A stretch of 64,000 bases of DNA from Molanna angustata (taxonomy: Eukaryota > Arthropoda > Insecta > Trichoptera > Molannidae), in NCBI GenBank assembly GCA_963576475.1, contig OY754973.1, positions 8,144,052-8,208,051 of the forward strand, given 5' to 3'. The notes beneath the pieces were generated by a model. The model was given only the letters and a program-made list of their open reading frames with translations. It did no database searches and had not been told where the DNA came from. Both the position numbers and the translations under genes were made by a program. Position 1 is the first letter of the stretch. Every line of letters starts with the position of its first letter. Shown here one piece after another: positions 46,500-57,454 of the stretch.

Positions 46500-47870
46500 G
46501 CAAAATATTAGAAAAAATCATCTATGACTCACTGTATCCAACAATATCCCCATTGATATCTGTAAAGCAACATGGTTTTATGAAAAAAAGATCCATAGTA
46601 TCAAACCTGGCAATTTTTGTCCAACAACTACATGACAGTATGGATAAAAACATACAAAAAGATTGCATCTAATACAGACTATTCTAAAGCATTCGATCGT
46701 GTTAGCCATTCTATACTATTTAAAAAGCTGTTATCAATTGGCGTGAATAATAACTTAATTGATTTTTTCCGTTCTTATTTACTTAATCGATCACAAATAA
46801 CCTTATTTAAGGGTGTAATGTCACAACCAATAAATGTCACGTCGGGGGTACCCCAGGGTTCTCACCTCGGTCCATTACTATTTCTTATTTATATAAATGA
46901 TATTGGAAGTTGTTTTACTCACTGTAATTACTCAATGTTAGCCAACGACATGAAAATCTGGAGTAGAAATAATTGTATTGCAGATTGCATTGCAATGCAA
47001 ACGGATTTAAATAGACTTGAACATTACTGTAAAGTGAATCGTCTTTCTCTTAATTCTTCCAAATGTTTCTTAATAAAGGAAAATTAATAAAATAATATTT
47101 TCTTATAAACTAAATAATGTAGATATAGCCACTAAAACAGAATGTAGAGACCTTGGAGTGTACCTTGATTCTAAACTTACTTTCATCAAACATATACAGC
47201 ATATTGTTAACAAATCATATAAAATGCTCGGCTTTATATTCAGAATAGGGAAGCATTTCAGGAATCCAAAAACACTTACAATTCTATATTTTGCGCTCGT
47301 CAGAAGTTCATTGGAATTCGCCTCAGTCATTTGGAACCCTAAATACAATGTACATTGCAATAATATAGAAAGAATACAAAATAAATTCATCTACAGAATG
47401 ACCAGAAAATACAATGACTATGCTATGTGTAACATCCCATGCCTATCAGTACGACGAACCATTAATGATTTACTTTTCCTGTATAATATACTAAATAACA
47501 ATATTGACTGTCCAGACCTTGTTTCGTATATAAATTTACATGTACCGACTCGACGTACAAGACACACGCTACTCTTCCATAACTACTGCTATAGAACTAA
47601 CTCATCTCTAAACTCACCAATTAACAGAATCCTCACCACTTACAATAAGCATCAAAGTACCCTTCAACTTGATATTTTTCATAAACTAAAACTTTACCAA
47701 ACCAATACAAAAACTTACTGTTAAATTTAAAATCAGCATAGTAAGACACATTTTACACATCATTTTACACACCTCATTACACAATTTCACCCACTACACA
47801 TCCCAGTATGTTATTAATTATATGAATTGATTTGCCACAAGTAATTGACACTAGGTAGGGATAGTTTAAG
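46500..47870 (+). mobile_element. decayed jockey/CR1-type LINE, reverse transcriptase C-terminal half
   Basis: The text begins KILEKIIYDSLYPTISP, QHGFMKKRSIVSNL. After a frameshift come DYSKAFDRVSHSILFKKL, TSGVPQGSHLGPLLFLIYIN, and LANDMKIWSR where YADD is expected, so the catalytic aspartate pair is lost. After another break near 47090 it reads LGVYLDSKLTFIKHIQ, SYKMLGFIFR, NIERIQNKFIYRMTRK and LDIFHKLKLYQTN. It is an RT with frameshifts and a mutated active site, so inactive. The 3' side runs into ACAC-rich sequence. Confidence 0.88.
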
Positions 47871-48059
47871 AATTATATATTAAGCCTACTGACGCGACCT
47901 CTCCTGTTCGCGTTATTTTTTATTTTGAATTCGACGCCAAATCAGACCACAAACTAATATTTACGAAAAATAAAATGTAAAAAAAATATGACAATAACAC
48001 ATAACTTAAAATATGTGACATTACGAATGACAGGTGAAAAGTTTTGACAGTCGAAATTA

Positions 48060-48470
48060 GACACGCGTCGTGTCGACACGGACCGCGCTCACTGTGGCCG
48101 GAGCAGCTGCAAACCGCACCCGAGGGTGTCGGTTAGGCTCGCTCCACATCGGTAGCCATGGATGTGATACCAGGAGTGCCGAGATGGATCGGCGCACTAC
48201 CATTCGGCGAGAGAGCCGCTTTCCTGGGCCGAAGCGGGTGCTGAGTTTGGAAAGTGTTCCAAACGCTGTTGGGTCGCGCTGGACCCTGGAGCAACGGCCT
48301 GCATCTCCTTGAGACTCGCGCTGCCGTCGTTCGCTCCCGCCAGTCACCCAACCGGCATCTGCCGGTGTCTGGGACCCGAGGTTGCTTTCGCCGATAGCTT
48401 TGCCCCTTCGCCCATCGACGACGGTCCATTCCGGCATTGGCGGTGCATCAGCACGCCCATGGCCGAGAAG
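48060..48470. other. GC-rich island, origin unknown
   Basis: About 400 bp of clearly higher GC than its surroundings, with open frames on both strands; the minus strand has the longest, 48057-48530, 157 codons, rich in R, S and P. No domain is recognised. TGTGACGTC-type motifs follow (48575-48615), and AATAAATTATCG lies at 48761. This is compatible with the edge of a retroelement or an LTR, but I found no terminal repeats. Another reading is a piece of a LINE ORF1. Confidence 0.4.
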
Positions 48471-49437
48471 AGAAAAATATGTGTGCCCCAAAACAATATT
48501 TGTGACATTTTTTTTATTTCCGTGTGACAATATTTCGGCTGTGTGTGATTTTATTTAATTATTTTAACGTGTGACGTCCAATATTGACTCTTATTTATTT
48601 TAAATTTGTGACGTCCTAATTTATTGCCAATTTTAATTCTTTATTTTATTAGAAATTTTAGTTATTTTATTTTGTGACATGACCGTGCTGTCTGAAGTTT
48701 GTGCTCTGACGTTTGTGCTCTGACACTTGACATTTATGTATCATCAGACCACGGCTTCAATAAATTATCGTTTACTCTTTTATGCATCTCGTCCAGCGAG
48801 GTAATGTGTGGAATATCTAATTCCATAACAGACATTGGAAAAAGGTGAGCTCTGCCTCAAAGCCTCTTGGGAGGAGGGTATCACTACTCATTGTAATTTT
48901 TTACCTAGTGTTGTTTGTGTGCAGTTTAATTATGTAAATAAATAAATAATGAATTTTGTTGCGGCTTGGTAATCCTTCAATTCATACCTTCCCGATATTT
49001 CCTATATTTTTTCCCTAGCAACATCCATTAATCCAAAACCTACCTTATTACCCCGTTGCAACAATAAGACCACGCACAAATCGACACATAAATTCAACCC
49101 AGCCAGTATGCAGCGACTAGCCGACGGTAACGTTAATGACAGCCGCCAGTAGAAAAAACCGAATAAGCGCCGTAACGAGTGTTTTTTGAACATTAAGTTT
49201 ACAAAGTGTAGTACATGTGGGATCAACAAAGAGTGCAGTAAACGGGGTAAGTCCTTTGTATCCTTGATTTACCAATTGCCATAGTTGTGATTTTGCTTCC
49301 CCATGTAATCAGAGTGTCAGAGCTGCATTTAATTGCTTTGAAACCGGAGATCGTTAAATCCTCCATTTTGCCGCTGACGATCACGCCAGGCATTAAAATC
49401 ATCAATTCTTTTCTGTGTGGGCTTAAGCCTACACAAC

Positions 49438-49512
49438 TTCCGTTCCTTCAGTCCTTTCAGTCCCTTCAGTCCCGTCAGTCCCTTCGGTCCCTTCAGTCCC
49501 CCCTTTCCTTCA
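49438..49512. repeat. 9-bp repeat (CCCTTCAGT)n
   Basis: About eight imperfect CAGTCCCTT units in a row, some CAGTCCTTT or CGGTCCCTT. Confidence 0.85.
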
Positions 49513-50699
49513 GTTTCTACCGTCCTTTACACCATTCTGTCTATTATAGATTTTTCTGTAAAAACGTATTTAATACTGGATCGTTGAATGATTGCCAAGT
49601 AGATAATTTTTGGAATATTCTTGTGTATTCGCTGAACAAATTCCCAAAGTGTCATTGCAATTCCAAATACATAGATCATTTTTCAAAATTTCTTGTGTGA
49701 GATATCGAATAAAAAAGCATAAACCTTAACAAATCCCAAAAGTTTAATTGCAATCGGACGGACGGTAAAGGAGTTCATCTGCCACATACATACAAACATA
49801 CATATAATATTATAATATATGCAATTGTGTAAAGTTCATTTATTTTGAGCTGCTTAGTTCTTCGGAGATATCAATAAGCTTCTTCTTTTTTTTTATTTTA
49901 TATTTCAAAACTTTATAAATGCTTTATGTATTCTACGAATTTCAAGTTTAATCAAGTATTAAGAATTTGTCCCTACCTACAGTAAAAATACACATAGTAA
50001 AAATATTTATCAACCTTTCAAAACTAAAGGAAGTGTTCACTAACACATGTAGTGGAGAGTTTAGTGTTGGCCACATCTCACCCGTTTTTTCCCTCCATTG
50101 TTTTGGCTCTCGATGTTTTTCTACAATACGTCTGTCTGTTAGATGTACCACTCGCCTGATGATTCTTTTCGAGCGTTTGTAGGTACTAGGAGATATTTTA
50201 AGCGACCTTTTTTCACTCAGAAGTGCTTTTGTGTTACAATGAAGTGCTTTTGTGAACCTTTGATAGAGTCGACTTCCGGTTTCCGATGAAGATACCGTAT
50301 CTACATAGAGTCATCTTTACACTTTGTTTTGGGACAGGCATTGTATATAAAGAAATGTGAATAAAATAGAATTATATGGTCATATTATTGGCAATATGAT
50401 CCTATAAGTTGATTTTTTTTGTGTATAATTCATTGAATTATATGTCCTACATTATAAATGAATGGTATATAATAATTATCGAATAATCTTAGTCCTGATA
50501 TGTCGCCTATCTCTTAAGAAAAAATGTCTCTGATAATACCTGACATCTCCTTCCTTTCCTCTTTCTTTACTCTTCATCTCTTCTTCCTTTTATCTTCCTC
50601 TCCTCTTCCTTTCCTCTTCCTCTCGTCTTTCTCTCCTTTTCCTCTATTTATCCTGTTGAATTCATATCATTCATTGCATTAAATTGTTCTAATATTTAA

Positions 50700-51330
50700 T
50701 CTTTTTTTAAATATTTAGGAGTTATCTTCGATTCGAAGCTTACATTCAACGGACATATTGACGCAATAATTGACAAAGCTTTTAAAATGCTCGGATTCAT
50801 AGTACGCTTATCGAAACCTTTTTACAATACTCAAACTCTTATTGTTTTGTATACAACCTACATTAGACCGATTCTGGAACATTGCACCCCGATCTGGTCT
50901 CCTTTTTAGGTATAACATATATATAAATAGAATAGAAAGAGTACAAAAAAAGTACCTTAAAACCCTCAACTACAAATCACACCTTCATTTTCCTAACTAC
51001 ACAGATTCCTGGAAATTTCACGGCCTTGAATCACTCGAGAACCGAAGAACTCATAACGACCTATCACTTCTACATAAAATAGTTAACAATTGTTTTGATG
51101 CTGATAATAAGTAATATACTGTTTCATGTGCCAGGTAGAACAAGCAGACACTCAAATCTATTTCATATTCCACACTGTAGCACCAATCACAGAATGAATT
51201 CATGCTTTCCACGCATTTGTAAGCAGTATAACACAATTTTTTACGACATTGATGTACTCAACAGCACATATCCGCAATATCGCAGGAGTATATCAGCAAA
51301 AACGCAGTGATACGAGACATGGAATACCAA
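50700..51330 (+). mobile_element. LINE C-terminal fragment
   Basis: Reads GVIFDSKLTFNGHIDAII, AFKMLGFIVRLSKPF, LYTTYIRPILEHCTPIWSP, then after a stop RIERVQKKYLKTLNYKSH, SLENRRTHNDLSLLHKIVNN and RHSNLFHIPHCSTNHRMNS. The order equals that of the element at 46500-47724 but the sequence is much diverged, so a different family of the same type. There are two frame breaks. Confidence 0.85.
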
Positions 51331-51340
51331 TCATCTTTAT

Positions 51341-51570
51341 TCCCTCCCCACTCCCCGCAATGGGCGTGATGACAGTATGAAAAAATCATTGAAATTTTAA
51401 TTTTATAAAATAAAATAGGTTATAAAGATTTGAAAAAATACATTTCTTTTCATTTTAAAAGAGCGAATAATATTAATATTATTAAAATAAAAATACAAAA
51501 TATGTAAGTCCGCCATTTTATGAGAAACACCAATCAGAGTGAATCAAAATATTATGACGTCACAGTTTCA
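51341..51570. repeat. direct repeat, unit 1 (partner 52169-52390)
   Basis: GGCGTGATGACAGTATG, AAAATCATTGA, TTTCATTTTAAAAGAGCG, CCGCCATTTTATGAGAAACA and ATGACGTCAC recur in order about 820 bp later. Confidence 0.85.
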
Positions 51571-52009
51571 ATACAATATATATGAAATTACTTTGCATCG
51601 AAAAAAGACTTTTGCTCATCAGAATTTAGAAAGGTAAAAACTTACATATAAGCGTATTTTTACTATTCTATGCTTATAAGTACTTCATTTATCTATAATT
51701 TAAATACAACTTACATCTCGAAAATCGATAAAATATGTTCCTTCTTCTCTCCACATTATGTGTTCATAAACTAAAAGAATACCTACGCGGTACTGCGGTA
51801 GACATGACATGTGTAAAGCTGCGTTGCACCGCTCAATTGCGTCGATTCTGTTCACTGCGACGGGTGTGTTAACTCACTCCTTCGAAAAGTATTGGCTCAC
51901 GGCGCAGTGAGTCGTGAGTGCTAGACAGGGAGAATGCGAACCTTGATGCGAACAGTGTTAGGGTATTGAGTTATTGAGTTGCCTGCTTTTTAACCGACAT
52001 ACTATTACT

Positions 52010-52043
52010 TTCCCGATTCTACTTTTAAAAGTAGAATCGGGAA
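52010..52043. repeat. 34-bp perfect palindrome
   Basis: TTCCCGATTCTACTTTT followed without spacer by its exact reverse complement. It lies just inside the left arm of the inverted-repeat element. Confidence 0.95.
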
Positions 52044-52168
52044 GGTTGTGATATTTTTAAACATGTAGGTACATGAAATATAATGAATACAATAATAATC
52101 TTTGCTTATATAAAATACAATACCTGCATATTATACTTTTATTATTATTTTTTAACTAGCTTAATGAC

Positions 52169-52390
52169 CCGGCGCAGTGAATAGGCGTGATGAGAGTAAG
52201 AAAAAATCATTGACATTATGATTTTAAAAAATAAAAAAGGTTGTAAAGATTTAAAAAAATGTATTTATTTTCATTTTAAAAGAGAGAATAATATTAATAT
52301 TATTAAAATAAAAATACAAAATATTATAGACCGCCATTTTATGAGAAACGCCAATCAGAACGAATCAGAGCGCATGACGTCACGATATTC
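52169..52390. repeat. direct repeat, unit 2 (partner 51341-51570)
   Basis: GGCGTGATGAGAGTAAG, TTTCATTTTAAAAGAGAG, CCGCCATTTTATGAGAAACG and CATGACGTCAC. Confidence 0.85.
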
Positions 52391-53139
52391 TAGGTCCACG
52401 TCCAGTGTTACCGATTTCGGGAAATTCAGACTTGCTTCGGCACTTAATCGGGAAACGCTTTAATTCGGCACTTTTCGGGATTAGAATGTATCAAAAAAAT
52501 TATATATTTTTGTTTATACTAGATGTATTAATTTTGTATTTTTTTCTAAATAAAAGTAACTATTATTATTAGTAGTAAACATACAAAGTAAATATAAGTT
52601 ATTTCATTTCAATAAATATCATTTTATTATTTCACTGGTGCTTACATAGTTTAAGCAATTTCTTTTTGTTTGTATCTTTGTTACTAGCCCCTTCACTAGG
52701 CATGGCCTGTGCTAAGGTAAGCTAGTTTTATGTTATTGTCTATAACGTTGTTTATTTAGTAAGTATGTAGGTAGGTATGTCGGTTAAAAAGCAAGCAACT
52801 CAATACTCTAACACTGTTCGCATTCTCCCGGTCTAGCACTCACGACTCACTGCGCCGTGAGTCAATATATTTCGAAGGAGTGACTTAACACATCCGGCGC
52901 AGTGAACTGGGTCGATGCAATTGAGCGGCGTAACGCAGTGGTGTTACTCAGGCCTAATGCCTAATACGCGGGAAACTTAAGATGGCGTATTTTGACGTTT
53001 GGACATTCATGAAGTTCTTTTTATGCTTATTGCCTTATTAATGGTAAATATTTTGTAAATGAATTATAGTATTGAGAGCTAAAAGTGGGGGAACAAATAC
53101 TGTATTTCATTGTAAACGCATACTTAATAAAATACACTT

Positions 53140-53350
53140 TCTGGGTCTCGCCGTGCCAAGCGTCGCTGCATTCGACTACAAACAACAAGATAATATTTAT
53201 CAGCGAGTGTCAGATGACACTCGCCAGCCAATGAAGAGATAGATGATGTCATCTTTTGATCAAGCAGCCGGGATCATAGGACACGCGGATGAGCGAGCCA
53301 GCCGGTCATTCACGCGCGGGCCCCGTGTCGCTATCCAGCATTATCTCCTC
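53140..53350. other. GC-rich stretch with a short hairpin
   Basis: GCGAGTGTCA and TGACACTCGC (53203-53224) form a 10-bp stem with a 2-base loop. GC-rich CACGCGCGGGCCCCGTG follows at 53310. No coding is supported. Confidence 0.4.
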
Positions 53351-54139
53351 ACGTCACTAATTTTACTTACATAGACATTTGTATTTCTTATATATTGAAT
53401 CTCATAAATACATTTATTATCAGTAGTTACGCGTATCACTCAATTCCCACAAACCACTTATTTCTCGTTTATATTCGCGTGGGACGAAAACAACTACCTC
53501 AATAAGTAATTTTTTCGATGTGTTTGTACATTTTGGGACCGCACAACACTTATGCACTTTTGAATTTATTTTAAATGCACAAATCGTCTTAGAATACATA
53601 TAGTACATATAGTAGTGATATGCGGTTTACGAAACCGTGACGTCACCGTCAGCTCCGACGGACGCCATTACACTGCAAGCGTTTTTTGACGTAAATGTCA
53701 AATTGGATTTTGAAATGGCAATTTTTGCTACTAAACCTTTATTTTATGTAGAAATGTATATATATTTGAAAACAGTGGATGCGTAAAAACATCGTGAGAT
53801 AGTTTCTCAAAATTAGTCATCATGCCTATTCCTACATACCCCCATTATCTATATCTCTAATTTTGAATTACTTCTTCTTATATTCTTTGTTATTTTTTTT
53901 GTTTTAAGCTGTATACCTACTTTAATTTTAATTTAGTTTTTAACTCACTCCACTGTATATGTTTTTTTAAGCTAACTTGTCCTATTTTTATATTACGCAT
54001 GTTGTGGGAACTATTTTGGCAAATTACTGATATTTGTTATTGTTTTTATTTATGGATTATAAATTGCTGTATGTTTCCCCTTAAATTAAATTAAATTTTT
54101 TGCCTTATAGCCTTAGCATATATTGTATTGTATATTTAA

Positions 54140-54203
54140 CATAAACTCTGGTTGGTTGGAAGAAATTTCCGTTTAGCGATAAGCCCGCCAGTGTTCTAAT
54201 TAT
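54140..54203 (+). mobile_element. SINE/LINE 3' tail cut by mariner
   Basis: GGTTGGTTGGAAGAAATTTC and AGCGATAAGCCCGCC match a lepidopteran retroposon tail. The tail resumes after the mariner at 55493 (GTACAAGAAGTTAC, then AAATAAATAAATAAA). Confidence 0.6.
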
Positions 54204-54205
54204 AT

Positions 54206-55490
54206 TAGGTCCTTACATATGAAATTGGCGTTTTGCCGTACTGGCAACATTGATCTAAATATCTTCTCTTGGGTTAGGAATTCGAAATTCAAATTTATAC
54301 AGCTATTTACTCATATATTTGTGTTTCGAAAATTATAATTCATTTGTTTTTTCCTCAATTGTTTTTTACCTTTACGTCACTCAGTTTATAAAATGGAAAA
54401 CTTGAAATATCGCGTTATTTACGAATATGAGTTCCACCGTGGCACCAGTGCTGCAGAAATGGCTCTAAGGATTAATGATGTGTATGGCGACGGTGCCGCA
54501 AAAGAAAACACAGTGCGTTTTTGGTTCCAACGTTTTCGTTCTGGAAATTTCGATCTGCAGAACAAGCCCCGTGGACGGCCGGAGACCAAAGTTGATAATG
54601 AATAATTGAAGGCTATTGTGGAAGCGGATCCATCGCAAACCACGTCCGAGTTAGCTGCAGGCTGCGGTGTTAGTGATAAAACTGTTTTAATCCACTTGAA
54701 GCAAATTGGGAAGGTGAAAAAGCTTGAAAGGTGGGTACCTCACGAATTGAGTGAAGCAAATCAACAAACGCGCGTTGACTGCTGCGTTGCATTACTCAAC
54801 CGGCACAATAATGAAGGGATTTTAAATCGAATCATTACCTGTGATGAAAAGTGGACCCTGTACGATAAACGGAAGCGCTCATCGAAATGGCTGAACCCTG
54901 CCGAACCAGCCAAACCATACCCCAAGCGAAAATTGACTCCAAAAAAGTTACTTGTGAGCGTTTGGTGGACTAGTGCTGGTGTCGTTCACTACAGCTTTCT
55001 TAAATCTGGCCAGACGATTACGGCAGATGTATATTGTCAGCAACTGCAAACCATGATGAAAAAGCTAGCTGCTAAACAACTGAGGCTGGTTCATCGCTCT
55101 AGGCCACTGCTGCTTCATGATAACGCTAAACCACACACTGCACAACAGACGGCTACCAAATTAGAGGAGCTTCAATTGGAATGTCTAAGACATCCACCGT
55201 ACTCTCCGGACCTTGCCCCAACAGATTACCATTTTTTACGAAATTTGGATAACTTCTTGCAAGGGAAAAAATTAAACTCCGATGGGGCAGTCCAAACCGC
55301 CTTCAAAGATTTTATTGATTCCCGTCCGAATGTTTTTTTTAGTAAAGAGATCGATGAAATACCTATGAGATGGCAAAAGTGCATAGATAGCAATGGTACA
55401 TAGTTTGATTAAATAAATATATTATATTTAAAAAAAATCGACTTTATGTTCCTCCCATACAAAACGCTAATTTCATATGTAAGGACCTAA
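54206..55490 (+). mobile_element. mariner transposon, complete ends
   Basis: The 1,285-bp element is flanked by TA (54204-54205 and 55491-55492). The terminal inverted repeats of 31 bp (54206-54236; 55460-55490) start TTAGGTCCTTACATATGAAA and differ at one position, 23 bases in. The transposase frame is on the + strand. All structural parts are present; only the coding frame is broken by a stop. It is inserted in a retroposon tail. Confidence 0.95.
54393..55403 (+). pseudogene. mariner transposase (DD34D), one internal stop
   Basis: One frame covers 336 codons from the ATG at 54393 to TAG at 55401-55403, close to the usual ~345 residues. Codon 71 is TAA (54603-54605). The first 70 residues carry an N-terminal helix-turn-helix (YEFHRGTSAAEMALRINDVY, then FWFQRFRSGNFDL). 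After the stop come VSDKTVLIHLKQIGKVKKLE, the WVPHEL signature, CDEKW (first catalytic D, about codon 151), HDNAKPH (second D, about 243) and YSPDLAPTDYHF (third D, about 278, with 34 residues between the last two, i.e. DD34D). It ends RWQKCIDSNGT. The stop separates DNA binding from catalysis, so no full protein is expected without readthrough. A TTG start downstream is not convincing. Confidence 0.95.
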
Positions 55491-55639
55491 TATGTACAAG
55501 AAGTTACAAATAAATAAATAAAAAAATAATATGTAAAGTGTAGTTACGATGCTCTTCTCTCGAACACGAGTTTTTAACTCTATCTAGAGAGTATCAACAT
55601 ATTTATTTTGTTAAGTATATATTTTTATTTTATTTTATA

Positions 55640-55975
55640 TTACTTCTCGGGCAACTAATAGGTACTATGTCAAATATTCATTTAACGCGCATCAAATCAC
55701 AAATTGCCACATTATGGAGACTGACGATATTAATAATCATTTACACGCACCCAATAACAAGTGGCCACCTTCTGGAGACTTATGTTATTTATCGGCAATG
55801 ATATAATTATCGGCCTTCGTGGCTCAGTTGGTTGAGACTCCATCGGGAATCGAACCCGTGACCTTCGGATCAGCAGTCAATCACCAACCGAGCCACGAAG
55901 GCCGACAATTATATTATTGCCGATTAAAAACGTAAGTCTCCAGAATGTGGCAACTTGTTATTGGGTGCGTGTAAA
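55640..55975. mobile_element. SINE S3 pieces arranged as an inverted repeat
   Basis: 55640-55735 is a reversed S3 body. 55740-55835 reads reverse body, then a forward head (CGGCCTTCGTGGCTCAGTTGG). 55846-55910 is a reversed head (GGGAATCGAACCCGTGACC ... CCGAGCCACGAAGGCCG). 55911-55975 is a forward body (GTCTCCAGAATGTGGCAACT). Arms of about 95 bp pair around the head. Confidence 0.8.
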
Positions 55976-55977
55976 AT

Positions 55978-56158
55978 ATTAATTGACATTAATTCCAGAT
56001 ATTTTTATCTTCTTTAATTTGTTAAAAAATAAAATGCTTTATACCTTATAGTTTTTTAGATATCTTTTAGAAATTTCTAAAAAACTATAAGGTATAAAAC
56101 ATTATATTTTTTAACAAATTAAAGAAGATCAAAATATCTGGAATTAATGTCAATTAAT
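55978..56158. repeat. palindromic foldback, 82-bp arms
   Basis: Left arm 55978-56059 and right arm 56077-56158 are near-perfect reverse complements (ATTAATTGACATTAATTCCA at the outer ends). The loop is 17 bp. It abuts the SINE palindrome on one side and a LINE-A copy on the other. Confidence 0.92.
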
Positions 56159-56194
56159 AATTTACACGCACTATGTTTCTCTTTTATCAACCTT

Positions 56195-56450
56195 GTATAC
56201 TTTTTTTGTCAGACTGATAAAAAAGGAACGAAAAGTAGAGGTCGGCCAAGAAAAAGTTGGTACGATCACATAAATGGGATTTTGAAAGATGCTGATGTTA
56301 GAAGTAAGAATAATAGAAGAGCGTGTATGAGACGATGTATGGACGTGAATGAAGCGAGGAATGTATATCAAGAGATAGGAGTCTGGCGTTCGGTTCTCTC
56401 TGCCTACCCCAAATAGGGAAATGGCGTGATGGTATGTATGTATGTACTAT
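56195..56450 (+). mobile_element. LINE-A copy, 3' end
   Basis: GTKSRGRPRKSWYDHINGIL, RSKNNRRACMRRCMDVNEAR and WRSVLSAYPK-stop, followed by GGCGTGATGGTATGTATGTATG-type tail. A related Y-type subfamily (SWYDH) is shared with 5658-6033. Confidence 0.9.
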
Positions 56451-56458
56451 GTCAATTA

Positions 56459-56592
56459 ATAATTTAACCTGTTAGTTGCTTGAGAAGCAATATAATTTAA
56501 CCTGTTAGTTGCTTGAGAAGCAATATAATTTAACCTGTTAGTTGCTTGAGAAGCAATATAATTTAACCTGTTAGTTGCTTGAGAAGCAATAT
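56459..56592. repeat. 33-bp tandem repeat, 4 copies
   Basis: Units with AACCTGTTAGTTGCTTGAGA start at 56461 and every 33 bp. They appear identical. The unit derives from the S3 tail text (CCTGTCAGTTTCCCGAGAAG at 19970). Confidence 0.92.
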
Positions 56593-56652
56593 AATTTAAA
56601 AAATGTGAATGTAATTATTGGTCAGGAAATTTAAACTTGGATTAAGTGAATC

Positions 56653-56755
56653 AGGTAGTTGTCTGACTCCATAACAGAGAGTTGTCTGTCAGAGGTAGTT
56701 GTCTGACTCCATAACAGAGAGTTGTCTGTCAGAGGTAGTTGTCTGACTCCATTAT
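56653..56755. repeat. 40-bp tandem repeat, 2.6 copies
   Basis: AGGTAGTTGTCTGACTCCAT at 56653, 56693 and 56733. The first two units are identical. Confidence 0.9.
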
Positions 56756-57454
56756 GAGACAGGTGCAGCTGACGCTGCGCCTGGTGTGGAAATCGAAGAA
56801 CTGAAAGTACTACGGGCGTGGTGGAGGCTCCCTGTGGCAGTCTGTTGTTCGTGGAGCTGCTGGGAGGGTAACCCTTGCTATGATTCACGGGCCTTCACGA
56901 GTGTGGTTGGACTCTTAGTGGCAGTGGTATGAAATATGCATGGTGGTAGTTCTTGTTTCGTCCGACGAGCAGCCGCTCCGGGGATGAACAGAACACTTTA
57001 GTTCTATAACGTTCCCTATGGAGTGGGGTAGGTGACTGCGACTTTTCCATAAATGACTCCATAATAATTGCTGTGTCATGTTTATAGCACAATGTTTTGA
57101 ATCCTATTTTTTGTTATCTTAAGTCTAGTTTTAAATGTTCGTATTCGGTTTTTTCGTGGCCATTCAATTGATAATAATTTATCGATCAATCTAGATTTTA
57201 ACTAGGTATTTACATATTTAATCTTGTACATGTTGATGATATTTCATATATAACATGATTTTGTGTTTTACATTTATACAATTATATCAAAAAATCTGGT
57301 AAATCCGAATATGATTTTTAGTGGAAAATTTTCAAGTAGGTACCTACTTGAGAGGTTGAATCGTTGTTCAAAGGTAACAAATGTTACTTTATTGAACCTC
57401 AATACAGGTTTATCGTAGTGAAATTGAATATAATTGTACGTTTTGAAATTTTTA

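Larger units (their letters stand above)
51810..52955. mobile_element. large inverted-repeat element
   Basis: Left arm about 51815-52003 and right arm about 52775-52948 pair, e.g. GTGAGTCGTGAGTGCTAGAC against TCTAGCACTCACGACTCAC, and TTGAGTTGCCTGCTTTTTAA against TTAAAAAGCAAGCAACTCAA. The interior holds the second 51341-type unit and a Helitron-like CTAGCTTAATGACCCGGC at 52156. Confidence 0.75.

Noticed and set aside
48057..48530. 157-codon minus-strand frame as a host gene
   Set aside because: Its length is explained by GC richness; open frames overlap on both strands and no domain is recognised.
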